From Persicobacter diffluens (lineage in GTDB: Bacteria > Bacteroidota > Bacteroidia > Cytophagales > Cyclobacteriaceae), in NCBI RefSeq assembly GCF_036244895.1, contig NZ_BQKE01000002.1:1302001-1366000 (forward strand): 64,000 nt of DNA, read 5' to 3'. The stretch's first letter is position 1. Each line of letters starts with the position of its first letter. Shown one piece after another: positions 26,312-35,657 of the stretch. The notes below the pieces were generated by a model. It was not told the DNA's origin, ran no database searches, and was given only the letters and a program-made list of their open reading frames with translations. The position numbers and the translations under genes are program-made.

Positions 26312-27727
26312 TCACATTTTTAAGAGTGCCCTTTCTATTAGCTCTTCGGCCTCTTTGGATGATGGACGGGGAGCAAAGAAATCAACTACTTTTTTATTTG
26401 AGTCAATTAAAATTCCTCGAGGAATGGCAGTATTATTATAGTGCCTGAAAAATTCCTCCTTAGCTTGATTATCTTTTAAAATGACCTGAATACAATTTGC
26501 TGTCATTTTTTCCTGCACAAAGGATTTCCATTTTGTTTTATCCTGATCAAGTGAAAGCATTATGAAAACAATTTCATCATCATTTGAAAACTTTTTTTGT
26601 AATCCTGTTAAATGCGGAATTTCCGTAATGCAGGGACCACACCAGGTAGCCCAAAGCTCGATATACAAGTGCTTCCCCTTAAAGTCAGAAAGACTCACCG
26701 GCTCATCGTCTACATTTACCATTTGGATATCTTTTGCGTCTAATCCAGGTAATTGATTTAAAAATTCAGTGTAAAGAGCATTAAGCTTCAAATAGTATTT
26801 GGATTCTGGGTATTTCTTTTTAAAATCTTCATATACATTAGTTACTTCTGGAGTAATCCCACCGGATTGAATGGTTTTTGTTATATGCGTAGCCAAAAAG
26901 AACTCTTTAAAAATTTCAGAGAAGTCCTGGTTGTTAATAAAGTCAGCCACAGCACGAAAAGCGGAGAGGTTACCCTTACTTTCGGGTACTGTTTTAACCA
27001 TCATGCGGTAGTAATAATAAAGACCATATTTATAATCATGATAATTACTCGCCAGTAAATCAGCATCTAAAAGAAAATCACCATCCTGATATAATGTTTT
27101 CCAACTCTCCGAATCATTAACGTCATGCAAAATTGCATACTCCATTTTTCCGATAAAGGAATAACACTGGTTCAGTGCAAAAAATTTTCTCTCATTTTCG
27201 GGAGAAAAAGATAAGGAATGTAATAGTACATCGTGCAGGCTATCCAAACCATTTTGATATTGTTGGAGGAAATTAATGTATTCATCCAAAGGTTGTAGCT
27301 GTTTATCTAAGAAAAAGGGGAATAATTTGTTTACTTTGTAATTTCTTACTGCCTGCCAATAAATATTCTCCTGGGCACCCTTTCCCTCAAATAAGAATGC
27401 CTGATTTGCTGTATCTCGTTGAATTTTCAAATTATAACCTGGCTCCAAATATAAATCGGTATAAGTGTTGCCACATCCTAATACTGAAAATCCCGCCGCT
27501 GAAATATTTATGGACAGAGGTTGGTTTCCCGCAATTGAATCTTCGGTTATTTTGTAAGATTTCGTTGCTGCTATATGAGATAAACCATCATTGACATAAA
27601 TAGCGGCCACAGAATCCTTAGCCAGTGGGAAAAAAATATTGACAGAGGAGGAAACCTCATTAGAATTCATTCTAATCCCACAGGATGTCATTATTAGGAT
27701 AAAAAATATACTAAATAAAAATCTCAT
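26312..27727 (-). CDS. TlpA/ResA-like thioredoxin-fold lipoprotein
   Basis: A 471-aa lipoprotein (Cys16 in IMTSC) with an N-terminal DUF4369-like region, a helical middle (about 120-320) and a C-terminal thioredoxin-like domain. Seen: LSDFKGKHLYIELWATWCGP near residue 350 with the redox pair Cys363-x2-Cys366, then IVFIMLSLDQDK, and the cis-proline segment TAIPRGILIDSNKKVV. Bacteroidota carry many such periplasm-facing thiol-disulfide reductases, used in cytochrome c maturation or repair of secreted proteins. The size and architecture fit that group. It stands alone between repeat-rich regions, with no cytochrome genes beside it, so its partner is unknown. Confidence 0.85.
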   Translation of the reverse strand: MRFLFSIFFILIMTSCGIRMNSNEVSSSVNIFFPLAKDSVAAIYVNDGLSHIAATKSYKITEDSIAGNQPLSINISAAGFSVLGCGNTYTDLYLEPGYNLKIQRDTANQAFLFEGKGAQENIYWQAVRNYKVNKLFPFFLDKQLQPLDEYINFLQQYQNGLDSLHDVLLHSLSFSPENERKFFALNQCYSFIGKMEYAILHDVNDSESWKTLYQDGDFLLDADLLASNYHDYKYGLYYYYRMMVKTVPESKGNLSAFRAVADFINNQDFSEIFKEFFLATHITKTIQSGGITPEVTNVYEDFKKKYPESKYYLKLNALYTEFLNQLPGLDAKDIQMVNVDDEPVSLSDFKGKHLYIELWATWCGPCITEIPHLTGLQKKFSNDDEIVFIMLSLDQDKTKWKSFVQEKMTANCIQVILKDNQAKEEFFRHYNNTAIPRGILIDSNKKVVDFFAPRPSSKEAEELIERALLKM

Positions 27728-28130
27728 AAATTAAATAGTTGCCGTATAAAAACCTATGCGTTCTATTTAGGGATATATATCGAAGAATCCAAAGACCAAT
27801 CCCTTTTCAAATATTTTCCTACAAAATCAATATTGTAGCCCCAAAAATAGTCTAATGTTTATTATCAAACTAAAAGAGCTTAAATTTGTGTTCCTCATCT
27901 AACATTCCACCATACTGTTCTCACCTTGAAAATTATATGAATTGAATGAGGGAAATTCCTCCCAATAGGTGAATAATAATATGATATTTTTCTAAATAGT
28001 CAATTGAAATGCCCTTTGATTAAGGGAGAAGGGCTGACGAAAATGGTAGAATGTTTATTCTAAAGGAGTATTTGAGTGGGAGTATTTTATGGTTAATACA
28101 CCCTTTTACGTATTTGACCATCTATCTAAT

Positions 28131-28660
28131 GTTGGTGTTTTTGCTAATTTTTTAGCGCATTCATTTGAGTGAGCCAGCTTGCTCCTTATTCAGTTGTTTC
28201 CCTGGAAAAAATTCGAAAGAGGAAAATTCCTTCCTTTTGCACCCTTTGTTGCTAAACGCGTATGTTCGCTTGCATGCTGCGGCTTCATCCATCTACCCAA
28301 ATAGTTAGTCGTTAATCTGATATTGGTGTTTTTGCTAATTTTTAAGCGCATTCATTTGAGTGAGCCGGCTTGCTCCTTATTCAGTTGTTTCCCTGGAAAA
28401 AATTCGTAAGAGGAAAATTCCTTCCTTTTGCACCCTTTGCTCCTAAACGCGTATGTTCGCTTGCATGCAGCGGCTTTACCCATCTATCCATATAGTTATA
28501 TGTTAGTCTGATGTTGGTGTTTTTGCCAATTTTTAAGCGCATTCATTTGAGTGAGCCGGCTTGCTCCTCATTCAGTTGTTTCTCTGGAAAAATTTCGATA
28601 CAGGGAAATTCCTTTCTTTTTCTCATCCTCCAGCGAAAGGAGGACTCAAGCATTTATCAT
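28131..28660 (+). repeat. 191-bp tandem repeat, three copies, R2-derived
   Basis: The phrase TTGGTGTTTTTGC recurs at 28132, 28323 and 28514, an exact 191-bp period. Each unit contains an R2-like core (GAGTGAGCCGGCTTGCTCCT, CCCTGGAAAAAATTCG) followed by a non-R2 tail (AACGCGTATGTTCGCTTGCA). Units 1 and 2 are nearly identical; the third diverges after the core. Confidence 0.8.
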
Positions 28661-28672
28661 GCGGCTTTAAAG

Positions 28673-29048
28673 CATGTTTAAAGGCATATCATCCGGTTGC
28701 TAATTCGAATTATCCCGAATTATTCACCGCCAAAATTATTGGTCAAGCACAAGTGACTTAATTTCAAGTATATAAAACTTATTTTCTTTGAATTACAATA
28801 GCCCAAATTTGGGCAAGCTTGCTTTCTCCTCATTCTTCTGTTTCGTTGGAAAAAAACGAAATAGGAAAAATTCCTTCATTTTTCCGCCTTACAGCTAAAC
28901 GAGGATTTAAGCAGGAATTATCCGGGGTATAAGAAGCGATTTTGGATAATTTCTCAATAATAACGCTGTCATTCTCTCAAAATAATCTTTTATCGCTTCT
29001 GCGATAATCACATTTTTGCTGCGAATTATAGCTTTTATACACGCTGTA
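28673..29048 (+). repeat. R1 element with 5-bp duplication, split by R2
   Basis: R1 left arm at 28673-28713 (CATGTTTAAAGGCATATCAT) and right part at 28931-29048 (GAAGCGATTTTGGATAATTT to GCTTTTATACACGCTG). TAAAG flanks both sides (28668-28672 and 29049-29053). The interruption at the CGAATTAT site is a full R2. Confidence 0.75.
28714..28930 (+). repeat. R2 element inserted inside R1, full length
   Basis: It runs from CCCGAATTATTCACCGCC through GCAAGCTTGCTTTCTCCTCA and CAGCTAAACGAGGATTTAAG to GAATTATCCGGGGTAT. TAT is repeated at the two junctions, a possible short target duplication. It is one of the least degraded R2 copies in the window. Confidence 0.75.
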
Positions 29049-29064
29049 AAGGTTACAGGGATAA

Positions 29065-29098
29065 AAAAATGGCCAGCCCCGCAGGACTGACCATTTTA
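29065..29098 (-). terminator. Terminator for the 29268-33727 susCD operon
   Basis: Stem AAATGGCCAG/CTGACCATTT (one G-U pair in the RNA) around a GC-rich loop, with an A-run on the left that becomes the T-run for leftward RNA. It lies 170 bp past the susD stop, with a truncated R1 in between. Confidence 0.65.
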
Positions 29099-29118
29099 TA
29101 ATATGCTTGGCTATATAA

Positions 29119-29236
29119 GCGCGTGTTCAAAGCACACTTTCCGGCTGCAAATTCGAATTATTGGCTGCGATTTTGGATAATTTCTCCATAATAGCGATGC
29201 TATTCTTTTAAAATAATCCCATGTTACTGCTGGAAT
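29119..29236 (+). repeat. R1 element, right end truncated
   Basis: It starts GCGCGTGTTCAAAGCACACT and follows R1 through the central AATAGCGATGCTATT. Sequence identity fades within the right arm, about 30 bp before the susD stop codon. Confidence 0.6.
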
Positions 29237-29267
29237 AACCCTGTTTTTTTGCAACGGTATCCCAGTT

Positions 29268-30749
29268 TTAGTAACCCGGATTTTGCACTAATACGCCATT
29301 GGAAATTTCTATTTGATTTCCAGGAATCGGCATGAGTTTATGCGTTTCGTAGTCAAAGGCGGTTTTACCATGTTTTTCCAACATTTTGGCCGCATAGCCT
29401 GGCTCTACCAAATCACAGCGGATTAAATCAAACCAACGCTGACGCTCCATGGCAAGCTCTACTCTTCTTTCATTCCAAATGGCATGACGAAGCTCAGTGC
29501 CTGAAGCGGTCACATCCGGCAAAATCTGCTGATTTTCTCCTCTGGCACGTGCTCTCACCATGTTCAAATAGCGGCGCGCCTCGCCTTCGTTTCCTTCTGC
29601 CTGTAAAGCCTCCGCGGCAATCAACAGCATTTCCGCATATCGGATCTCTCTTAAGTTAATCGGACCACTTTCCTGATTGGTGAACTCATCAATGGGAACA
29701 TAAGCTTTATAATTAAAACCACGGGAATCGGGCTCATTGGCATTTTGAGGTTCATTGACAAAATGTCCATCAAAAGTAGTATCCCCAATGGCAATATAAG
29801 TAGCCTCTTTACGTGGGTCACCTTCTTCATAGGCATCCAAAAGTGCATCTGAAGGGCAATTCATTCCCCAGCCCAAATCTCTTGTGCTTCTTAAGCCCTG
29901 AGCCTGTGACCAACGGTTCCCCACATTGGCTTCCAGATTGGATGCCGCCTGAATTTCAAAGATACTTTCCTGGCAGTTTTGTGCTTCATTTCTCCATAGG
30001 GTACTGTAATCCTCCCATAGGGCATATTCACCGGAATGGATCACCTCCATCGCCATGTTCTTGGCCGTTGCCATATCATTACGGTACAAGGCAATGCGGG
30101 CAGAAAGGGCTTGGGCAGCACCTTTAGTCACTCTTCCCATATCCGCAGCGGGATATTCGGAACGGGAAGGTAAATGGTCCATCGCAAAATCAAGGTCCTC
30201 TTTGATCAGCTCAAGGATTTCTTCCTGACTGGCTCTGGGCTTTACCTGTTCCTCTGTGGTAGAAGTCATGGCAGGTACCCCGCCAAAATAAAAGGTCAGC
30301 TGATAATAATAAAAAGCTCTTAGGAAACGTGCCTCTGCCGTCATGCGATTACGCATTTCCTCTGTGGTCTGCGTAAGATGGATGTTGTCCAATACCAAAT
30401 TGGCATTATAGATGCCTTTGTACAGTCCGGCCCAAAAGTTATTAAACAAAGGGATGTTCGGATGAATATTAAAGTAATCAATTTGGTTCAGGTCAGGATT
30501 TCCACCCGCACGGCCTCCCTTGTTCCCATCATCGGAAAGGATTTCTCCGATAAGGCCTGGAACGGAGGTGAGGTTATAGGCATTCAGTTGATTGTAAATA
30601 CCATTCACTGCCAAAAGGGTATAGGTCTCACTTTCGAAAACCATCCCTGGATTGAATTCCCCCTGTGGCTTTCGGTCCAAAAATCCCTGACAAGCGGACA
30701 AGGACATCAACCCTAGTAGGATGCTGCTGATAATTTTATTTAATTTCAT
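29268..30749 (-). CDS. SusD/RagB-family surface lipoprotein
   Basis: A 493-aa SusD-like nutrient-binding lipoprotein. Seen: lipobox MSLSAC (Cys20) followed by the typical FLDRKPQGEF; helical TPR-like core with ARFLRAFYYYQLTFYFGGVP near residue 143; INLREIRYAEMLLIAAEALQ near 365; WNERRVELAMERQRWFDLIR near 430; and the C-terminal HKLMPIPGNQIEI with a final NPGY. It lies 11 bp behind susC in one leftward operon. The substrate is not indicated, because no degradative enzyme is attached. Confidence 0.94.
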   Translation of the reverse strand: MKLNKIISSILLGLMSLSACQGFLDRKPQGEFNPGMVFESETYTLLAVNGIYNQLNAYNLTSVPGLIGEILSDDGNKGGRAGGNPDLNQIDYFNIHPNIPLFNNFWAGLYKGIYNANLVLDNIHLTQTTEEMRNRMTAEARFLRAFYYYQLTFYFGGVPAMTSTTEEQVKPRASQEEILELIKEDLDFAMDHLPSRSEYPAADMGRVTKGAAQALSARIALYRNDMATAKNMAMEVIHSGEYALWEDYSTLWRNEAQNCQESIFEIQAASNLEANVGNRWSQAQGLRSTRDLGWGMNCPSDALLDAYEEGDPRKEATYIAIGDTTFDGHFVNEPQNANEPDSRGFNYKAYVPIDEFTNQESGPINLREIRYAEMLLIAAEALQAEGNEGEARRYLNMVRARARGENQQILPDVTASGTELRHAIWNERRVELAMERQRWFDLIRCDLVEPGYAAKMLEKHGKTAFDYETHKLMPIPGNQIEISNGVLVQNPGY

Positions 30750-30760
30750 GTTGTGCTGTT

Positions 30761-33727
30761 TTAGAAAGTAATATTTGTCCCTACAGTAAAGGTGGCCGGA
30801 ATCGGGTAAACCCCCATATCAATTCCTGCATTCAGAGGGTTGGCGGCTGTAATGTCCGGGGTGAAGCCCGAATATTGGGAAAAGGTCACCAGGTTGTTTC
30901 CGGAAGCATAAACTCTCCAACGGTCTACTTTGAATCGGCGCGTCCATTCCTGATCAAAAGTATAGCCCAGGGTTACGCTGGAAAGTCGAAGGTAGGAGCC
31001 ATCCTCAATGAACCGGTCCGATACTTCCAGGTTTCTTCCTTGAGCAGTAGGGCGTGGGTAGGCGGCATTAGGATTATCCTCGGTCCAGTAATCCATCATG
31101 CGTTCTTCAATGTTGAAGAAGGCATCATTTCTTGCCTGTTCCTTACCATTATAGATTTTATTACCATAGGTTCCCTGGAATACCATTCCAAAATCCCATC
31201 CTTTATAGTCGAAGCCCAGGTGGAAACCGTAAATCAGGCTAGGTAGCGGAGAGCCCAGGTAAGTTTTATCATCTTCGGTAATTTCACCGTCCCCATTGGT
31301 GTCCAGGTATTTTACATCTCCAACCTGCGCATTGGGGAAGCTTGGGTTATTGTCCAGTTCTTCCTGTGTGCTATAAACGCCATCCGTCTTGTAGCCATAG
31401 AAGGCTCCAATAGGGAGGCCCACCTCTGTTCTGGTGGCCTGATTACCGCCATAAACACCTCCACCAAGGATAGGGTCATCCGATCCCAGGCGACGCACTT
31501 CGTTTTTAATGGTGGTGGCATTCACTCCGAAAGAGTAGGAGAAGTCGTTAACCGTCTCTTTCCAGTCTGCACTAAATTCAAAACCCTGGTTAGAAATCTC
31601 TCCAATGTTGGTGATCACGGAAGCAAAACCGTTCTGGCTCAGAATCGGCGTAGCCAAAAGCAGGTCATTGGTATAACGTAAATAATAATCCATCTCTACT
31701 TGCAGACGGTCATCCAAAAAGCCCGCATTGACACCAAAGTCATACTGCGTGGAAGTTTCCCATTTTAAGTCCGGATTTTCCAGCACATCTTTAAAAATAC
31801 CGGAATGTATCTGGTTATTGAAGATATAATCGCCACCATAAACCATGGTTGCCAGGTGCTCATAATCTCCGATTCGGTCATTTCCGGTACGTCCTACAGA
31901 TGCCCTAAGCTTTAACTCGCTCAACCAGTCCTGCGATTGTAAAAACGGCTCACGGCTGATGTTCCATCCAAGGGCAGCAGAAGGGAAATACCCTACACGG
32001 TTATTAATACCAAAACGGGAGGAAGCATCCGCACGCATGGAAACGGTTAATAAATACTTGCTGTCATAGGTATAGTTTACCCTTGCAAGACCTGAAAGCA
32101 CTGCCGATTCAGATCCTGTGTGCTGAACGGACTGTCCTTCGGTGGAACCCATATTTAAATACCACAGGTTTTCGTCCCATGGCACATCGTAACGCTGTCC
32201 GTTTAGGCGGTTGAATTGATTCAGCTGGGCGGTCATTCCCCCCATGGCATTCAGACTGTGTTTACCAAAGTCCTTATTCCAGGTCAGAATGTTCTCCCAA
32301 AGGCCCATGAAATGCTGTTCGCGCGCAATCCACAAAAGGCTTCTTTGCTCATTTTGAATGTCGGATACGCGGTATTCCGGCGTGTAATCGGTAATATTCA
32401 GTGTATTATAGTCAATTCCGAGACTGGTCTTGAAGTTGAAATTTTTAGGCAGCTCAAAATTTAAATAGAAGTTACCGACAATTCTTCGGCTTTCGCGGAA
32501 TTTATTGAAATAGTGTGCCGAAGCGGAAGGGTTACCCCCCACATAATGAGGAACGAAGCTCCCATCTTCCAAATAAGCAGCCTCTAAAGGAGAACTTTTA
32601 TAAGCCTGGGAAATGGCATCCGGATGTGCTTCATCTCTTCGGAAAGTGGATAAACTCACATTGTTTCCAAAGGTAATTCGATCGGTAATTTTGAAAGTAT
32701 TGTTAAAACGAAGGGTCAATCGGTTAAATTCGGATCCTTCCATCACCCCATCCTGATTGAAGGCGTTCAAAGACAGGTTGTAAGTCGCTTTATCATTTCC
32801 ACCCATGGCCGATACGGTATGCGATTGCATCAGCGCAGGGGTCAACATCTGATCCAGCCAATTGAAGTTGGTGCCTTTTGCATCATGAATCCAGTCGTAA
32901 TCCTGCCCGTCATTTGCCATTAGGTCGGTGGCAAATTGGTAATACTGATCGCCATTGGCCATTTTTGGACGTTCGTAAGCTGACTGTACCCCTACATAGC
33001 CATCATAGGTGATTGTGGCTTTTCCTTTCTCTCCTTTTTTGGTGGAAATCATCACGACACCATTCGCTCCGCGTGCACCATAAATAGCGGTAGCAGAAGC
33101 ATCTTTCAGGACTTCCATGGATTCAATATCAGAGGGAGAGAGCCAGTTGATGTCATTCACAATCATTCCGTCCACTACATAAAGCGGATTGGAATCTCCC
33201 GTGGAGGCTACTCCGCGAACGCGGATGACCGGTGCCGCACCCGGAGATCCGTTGGCAGTCGTTACCTGCACCCCGGTTACACGTCCCTGCAATGCTTCCC
33301 CGGCATTTTGAACCGGCATCTGGGTGATTTCTTCCGCTTTCATGGAACTAACGGCTCCGGTCAAATCACTTTTCTTCACCACTCCGTATCCAATAACGAC
33401 CAGTTCCTCCAGGTTTTGAACGTCTTCTTCAAGGATAATGTCAATCTGAGAAGCGTTGGCCAATACCTTTTGGTTTTTAAAACCGATATAGGAGATTTCC
33501 AAATAGGTTTCCCCATTGGGGACTTCGATCTGATAGTTTCCTTCGTAATCCGTGATGGTACCCTGAGTAGTACCGGAGATCACGATGTTCGCACCAATGA
33601 TGGGCTCGCCATCTAAATCGCCGGTGACGGTTCCTTGTACCAGCATTGATTGGGCAAGGGAAATTTGGCTGACCAGCAAAAATGCCAGGGCCATCCCAAC
33701 TTGCAATAATCGTCGAAATTTTCTCAT
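30761..33727 (-). CDS. SusC/RagA-family TonB-dependent transporter
   Basis: A 988-aa outer-membrane transporter partnered with the SusD-like protein at 29268. Seen: signal peptide ending SQISLAQ (residues 1-26), carboxypeptidase-regulatory-like domain (GTVTGDLDGEPIIGANIVIS), TonB box and plug (LEELVVIGYGVVKKSDLTGA), the SusC signature SMEVLKDASATAIYGARGAN, and a 22-strand-type barrel ending in FTVGTNITF. A calcium-loop-like segment DTNGDGEITEDD lies near residue 800, common in SusC barrels. The promoter should lie in 33728-34050. No linked sigma/anti-sigma gene is present. Confidence 0.95.
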   Translation of the reverse strand: MRKFRRLLQVGMALAFLLVSQISLAQSMLVQGTVTGDLDGEPIIGANIVISGTTQGTITDYEGNYQIEVPNGETYLEISYIGFKNQKVLANASQIDIILEEDVQNLEELVVIGYGVVKKSDLTGAVSSMKAEEITQMPVQNAGEALQGRVTGVQVTTANGSPGAAPVIRVRGVASTGDSNPLYVVDGMIVNDINWLSPSDIESMEVLKDASATAIYGARGANGVVMISTKKGEKGKATITYDGYVGVQSAYERPKMANGDQYYQFATDLMANDGQDYDWIHDAKGTNFNWLDQMLTPALMQSHTVSAMGGNDKATYNLSLNAFNQDGVMEGSEFNRLTLRFNNTFKITDRITFGNNVSLSTFRRDEAHPDAISQAYKSSPLEAAYLEDGSFVPHYVGGNPSASAHYFNKFRESRRIVGNFYLNFELPKNFNFKTSLGIDYNTLNITDYTPEYRVSDIQNEQRSLLWIAREQHFMGLWENILTWNKDFGKHSLNAMGGMTAQLNQFNRLNGQRYDVPWDENLWYLNMGSTEGQSVQHTGSESAVLSGLARVNYTYDSKYLLTVSMRADASSRFGINNRVGYFPSAALGWNISREPFLQSQDWLSELKLRASVGRTGNDRIGDYEHLATMVYGGDYIFNNQIHSGIFKDVLENPDLKWETSTQYDFGVNAGFLDDRLQVEMDYYLRYTNDLLLATPILSQNGFASVITNIGEISNQGFEFSADWKETVNDFSYSFGVNATTIKNEVRRLGSDDPILGGGVYGGNQATRTEVGLPIGAFYGYKTDGVYSTQEELDNNPSFPNAQVGDVKYLDTNGDGEITEDDKTYLGSPLPSLIYGFHLGFDYKGWDFGMVFQGTYGNKIYNGKEQARNDAFFNIEERMMDYWTEDNPNAAYPRPTAQGRNLEVSDRFIEDGSYLRLSSVTLGYTFDQEWTRRFKVDRWRVYASGNNLVTFSQYSGFTPDITAANPLNAGIDMGVYPIPATFTVGTNITF

Positions 33728-34055
33728 TTGCTTATTTGTGTTTCAGTAACCAATGCAATAAAATCAATAGCTTTTTAGGGCAATTGCTTTTTGAGGAGAA
33801 AGCATAAAAGTTCGACCTTAAACCAATGAGTAAACTTCGTTTTTTATGCGTAAAAAAAACTATAGTTATGGCCTTTGACGTGATTTATTGACGTTTAGGA
33901 AGTGTCAGTCGGGATTAAAAAATCAACTGAATGATTGATCAGGAAAGGACAGGCGAATAAGGGGTTGGTGTGCAAAGGACATGCCTTTTACGAATGGCTT
34001 TGATAAATATGGAAAGTATGCACCATTCCCTGGTGGATAAGGGGGTGATGGGGCT

Positions 34056-34278
34056 TTAAGCCGAATTATTCACCGCTAGATTTAATAACCCACCGCAAAC
34101 ATTTTGTAGTCAGATCGTTATGGATTGTTTTGTCGAATTATCTATAGCTCAAATTTGGGTATGCTTGCTTTCTCCTCATTCATCTGCTTCGTTGGGAAAA
34201 ACTCGAAATAGGAAACTATTCCTTCATTTTTCCCGCCTAGCAGCTAAACGAGGATTTAAGCATGAATAATCCGAGTTA
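34056..34278 (+). repeat. R2 element, full length, reference copy
   Basis: It runs uninterrupted for 223 bp from TTAAGCCGAATTATTCACCG to CATGAATAATCCGAGTTAA. The ends form an imperfect inverted repeat. This is the copy used here to define R2. Confidence 0.75.
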
Positions 34279-34660
34279 ACTTTGTGTTTTTGTGGTGATT
34301 ACAGGGGTTTTTCGTGCATCTTATTTGAATGAAAAGCGCTTGTGGAATAGTTTTTTTTTGTAGGAAAGGGTGCGATTTATCAAATTATTTTGCGCCGCTG
34401 GGGCCTCCCTTGCTTAGAGGTGTTTTTTGATCCGGTTAAGCAGCCTGGAAGCGTGACGGTTTTTGAGAGGGGGGTATTTTTTAAGGGATAGGGAAATTGT
34501 ATTTTCGGGGGGGGGAGCGTTTGGGGGCTACTCCATAAGGGGACTGATCAGGTAGGAGTAATTTACAAACAAAGGGAGGGAGAATCACCTGGAGAGTGGT
34601 CCTTGAGTGGCTGATTTAATTGACAACAAGGGGTAATTATTCCGAGCTCGAAATAGTTTT

Positions 34661-34903
34661 CTTTAAGCCAAATTATATGGGGTTGAATCCTCCTTTTTTG
34701 CAAGGCGGGGAAATGTAGGAATAGGCTCCTATTTTGAGTTTTTTCAAGGAAGCAGAGGAATGTGGATGAAGCATGCGTACCCCAATTGGGGTTATTATTA
34801 ATCAAAGAAAAATACCGGGAATGGACTGTGGGGAAGTACTTTGGTTCAGTGTATTTGGTAGTGAATAATTCGGGCTAAATCTGCTGGTGAGTAATTCGGG
34901 TTA
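34661..34903 (-). repeat. R2 element, inverse, with a doubled terminus
   Basis: Inverse R2 (TTGAATCCTCCTTTTTTGC, TTTGAGTTTTTTCAAGGAAG, ACCCCAATTGGGGTTATTAT) ending in two successive terminus motifs: GTGAATAATTCGGGCTAAAT and GTGAGTAATTCGGGTTAAAG. The doubled end may mark a second insertion at the same place. Confidence 0.6.
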
Positions 34904-34914
34904 AAGGATGTTTT

Positions 34915-35097
34915 TTAGTGAATCATAAGCATCTCCCGGCCGGATTTGTCCCCAAAAGTGCGTAATTCGCTCAGGTGAGGGGTATTTCGCCCTCGGACAC
35001 ATAACTCCTTAGGTAATTTCAGTGGCTTCCCTTCAATGCCAGAATCAGAATGATCAGTAAAAATCTTCTCCTGTTCCAGTACCTTCCCATACCCCAT
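34915..35097 (-). pseudogene. Possible C-terminal gene remnant, family unknown
   Basis: A 60-codon leftward frame with protein-like composition (KIFTDHSDSGIEGKPLKLPK, then RGRNTPHLSELRTFGDKSG). It ends properly at a stop codon, but its upstream part is cut off at about 35107, exactly where the array's first repeat unit begins. I do not recognise the family. It could be the tail of a gene truncated when the array formed, or a chance frame. Confidence 0.3.
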
Positions 35098-35513
35098 TCG
35101 TGATAATTTGTGTCATTTGTGGCAAAAAAACACGCGCCCAAATTCTACCGCGATTTTCACCGGAATTCCCCTTTATGAGCAACACCAACAGCAGCTGCCG
35201 AAGTGGGCATTCCCGGGAATGGACTGAATTGCCGATTGTATTCCATTTTCTTTTGTGTGAAATAGGAAAAAACAAAGATTAGGGAATGGTTAGGTATTTG
35301 AAGTGATTTTTATTACTTTTTAAAATGATTGTAGGGTTTTGCGCTTTTTGTTTGATGTAGATAATTACCTGGAAAATTCATCAATAAACCATTGTTGGTG
35401 ACCGATCGATTCCCTGATAATTTAAAATGCCTTCAAAAACACTTGTTTAGCCTGTTTTTTCATAGGGGCGTGTAGATGTCCGTTTTTATTTTTGTTGAGG
35501 TATGTTTTTCGGC

Positions 35514-35542
35514 TTTGCGTGATTAATCTGAATGTAATGTTT
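35514..35542 (+). promoter_or_regulatory. Candidate promoter, array unit 1
   Basis: TTTG and TAATGTTT separated by 17 bp resemble the Bacteroidota -33 TTTG / -7 TAnnTTTG pattern, about 115 bp ahead of the lipoprotein ATG. The same sequence occurs in units 2 and 3. No experimental support. Confidence 0.3.
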
Positions 35543-35657
35543 TATTTATTAAATCACCTAAATTCTTGCTTAAGTGTTATTTTTAGTTAAAATTAGTCTA
35601 ATATTCGAAAAATTACTTAAGGTCATTATAGTTAATAATATAATTAAACGAAGAATT

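Larger units (their letters stand above)
27728..29267. other. Long intergenic region with tandem and nested repeats
   Basis: Unique AT-rich sequence (27728-28130) is followed by three 191-bp tandem units (28131-28660), an R1 interrupted by R2 (28673-29048), the susD-side terminator (29065-29098) and a truncated R1 (29119-29236). No gene is present. Confidence 0.6.
33728..35513. other. Intergenic region between susC and the cassette array
   Basis: It contains a probable susC promoter region, one full R2 (34056-34278), a G-rich unique stretch with a nine-G run near 34507, an inverse R2 (34661-34903), a possible gene remnant on the minus strand (34915-35097), and from about 35107 the start of array unit 1, whose 5' ~550 bp is non-coding. 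Confidence 0.55.

Noticed and set aside
28131..28660. Evenly spaced repeats as a CRISPR array
   Set aside because: The repeat unit is 191 bp, without short repeats alternating with unique spacers, and no cas genes are nearby.
34500..34520. Nine-G homopolymer as a phase-variable switch (also a C-run near 613)
   Set aside because: Neither run lies in or next to a credible gene or promoter.
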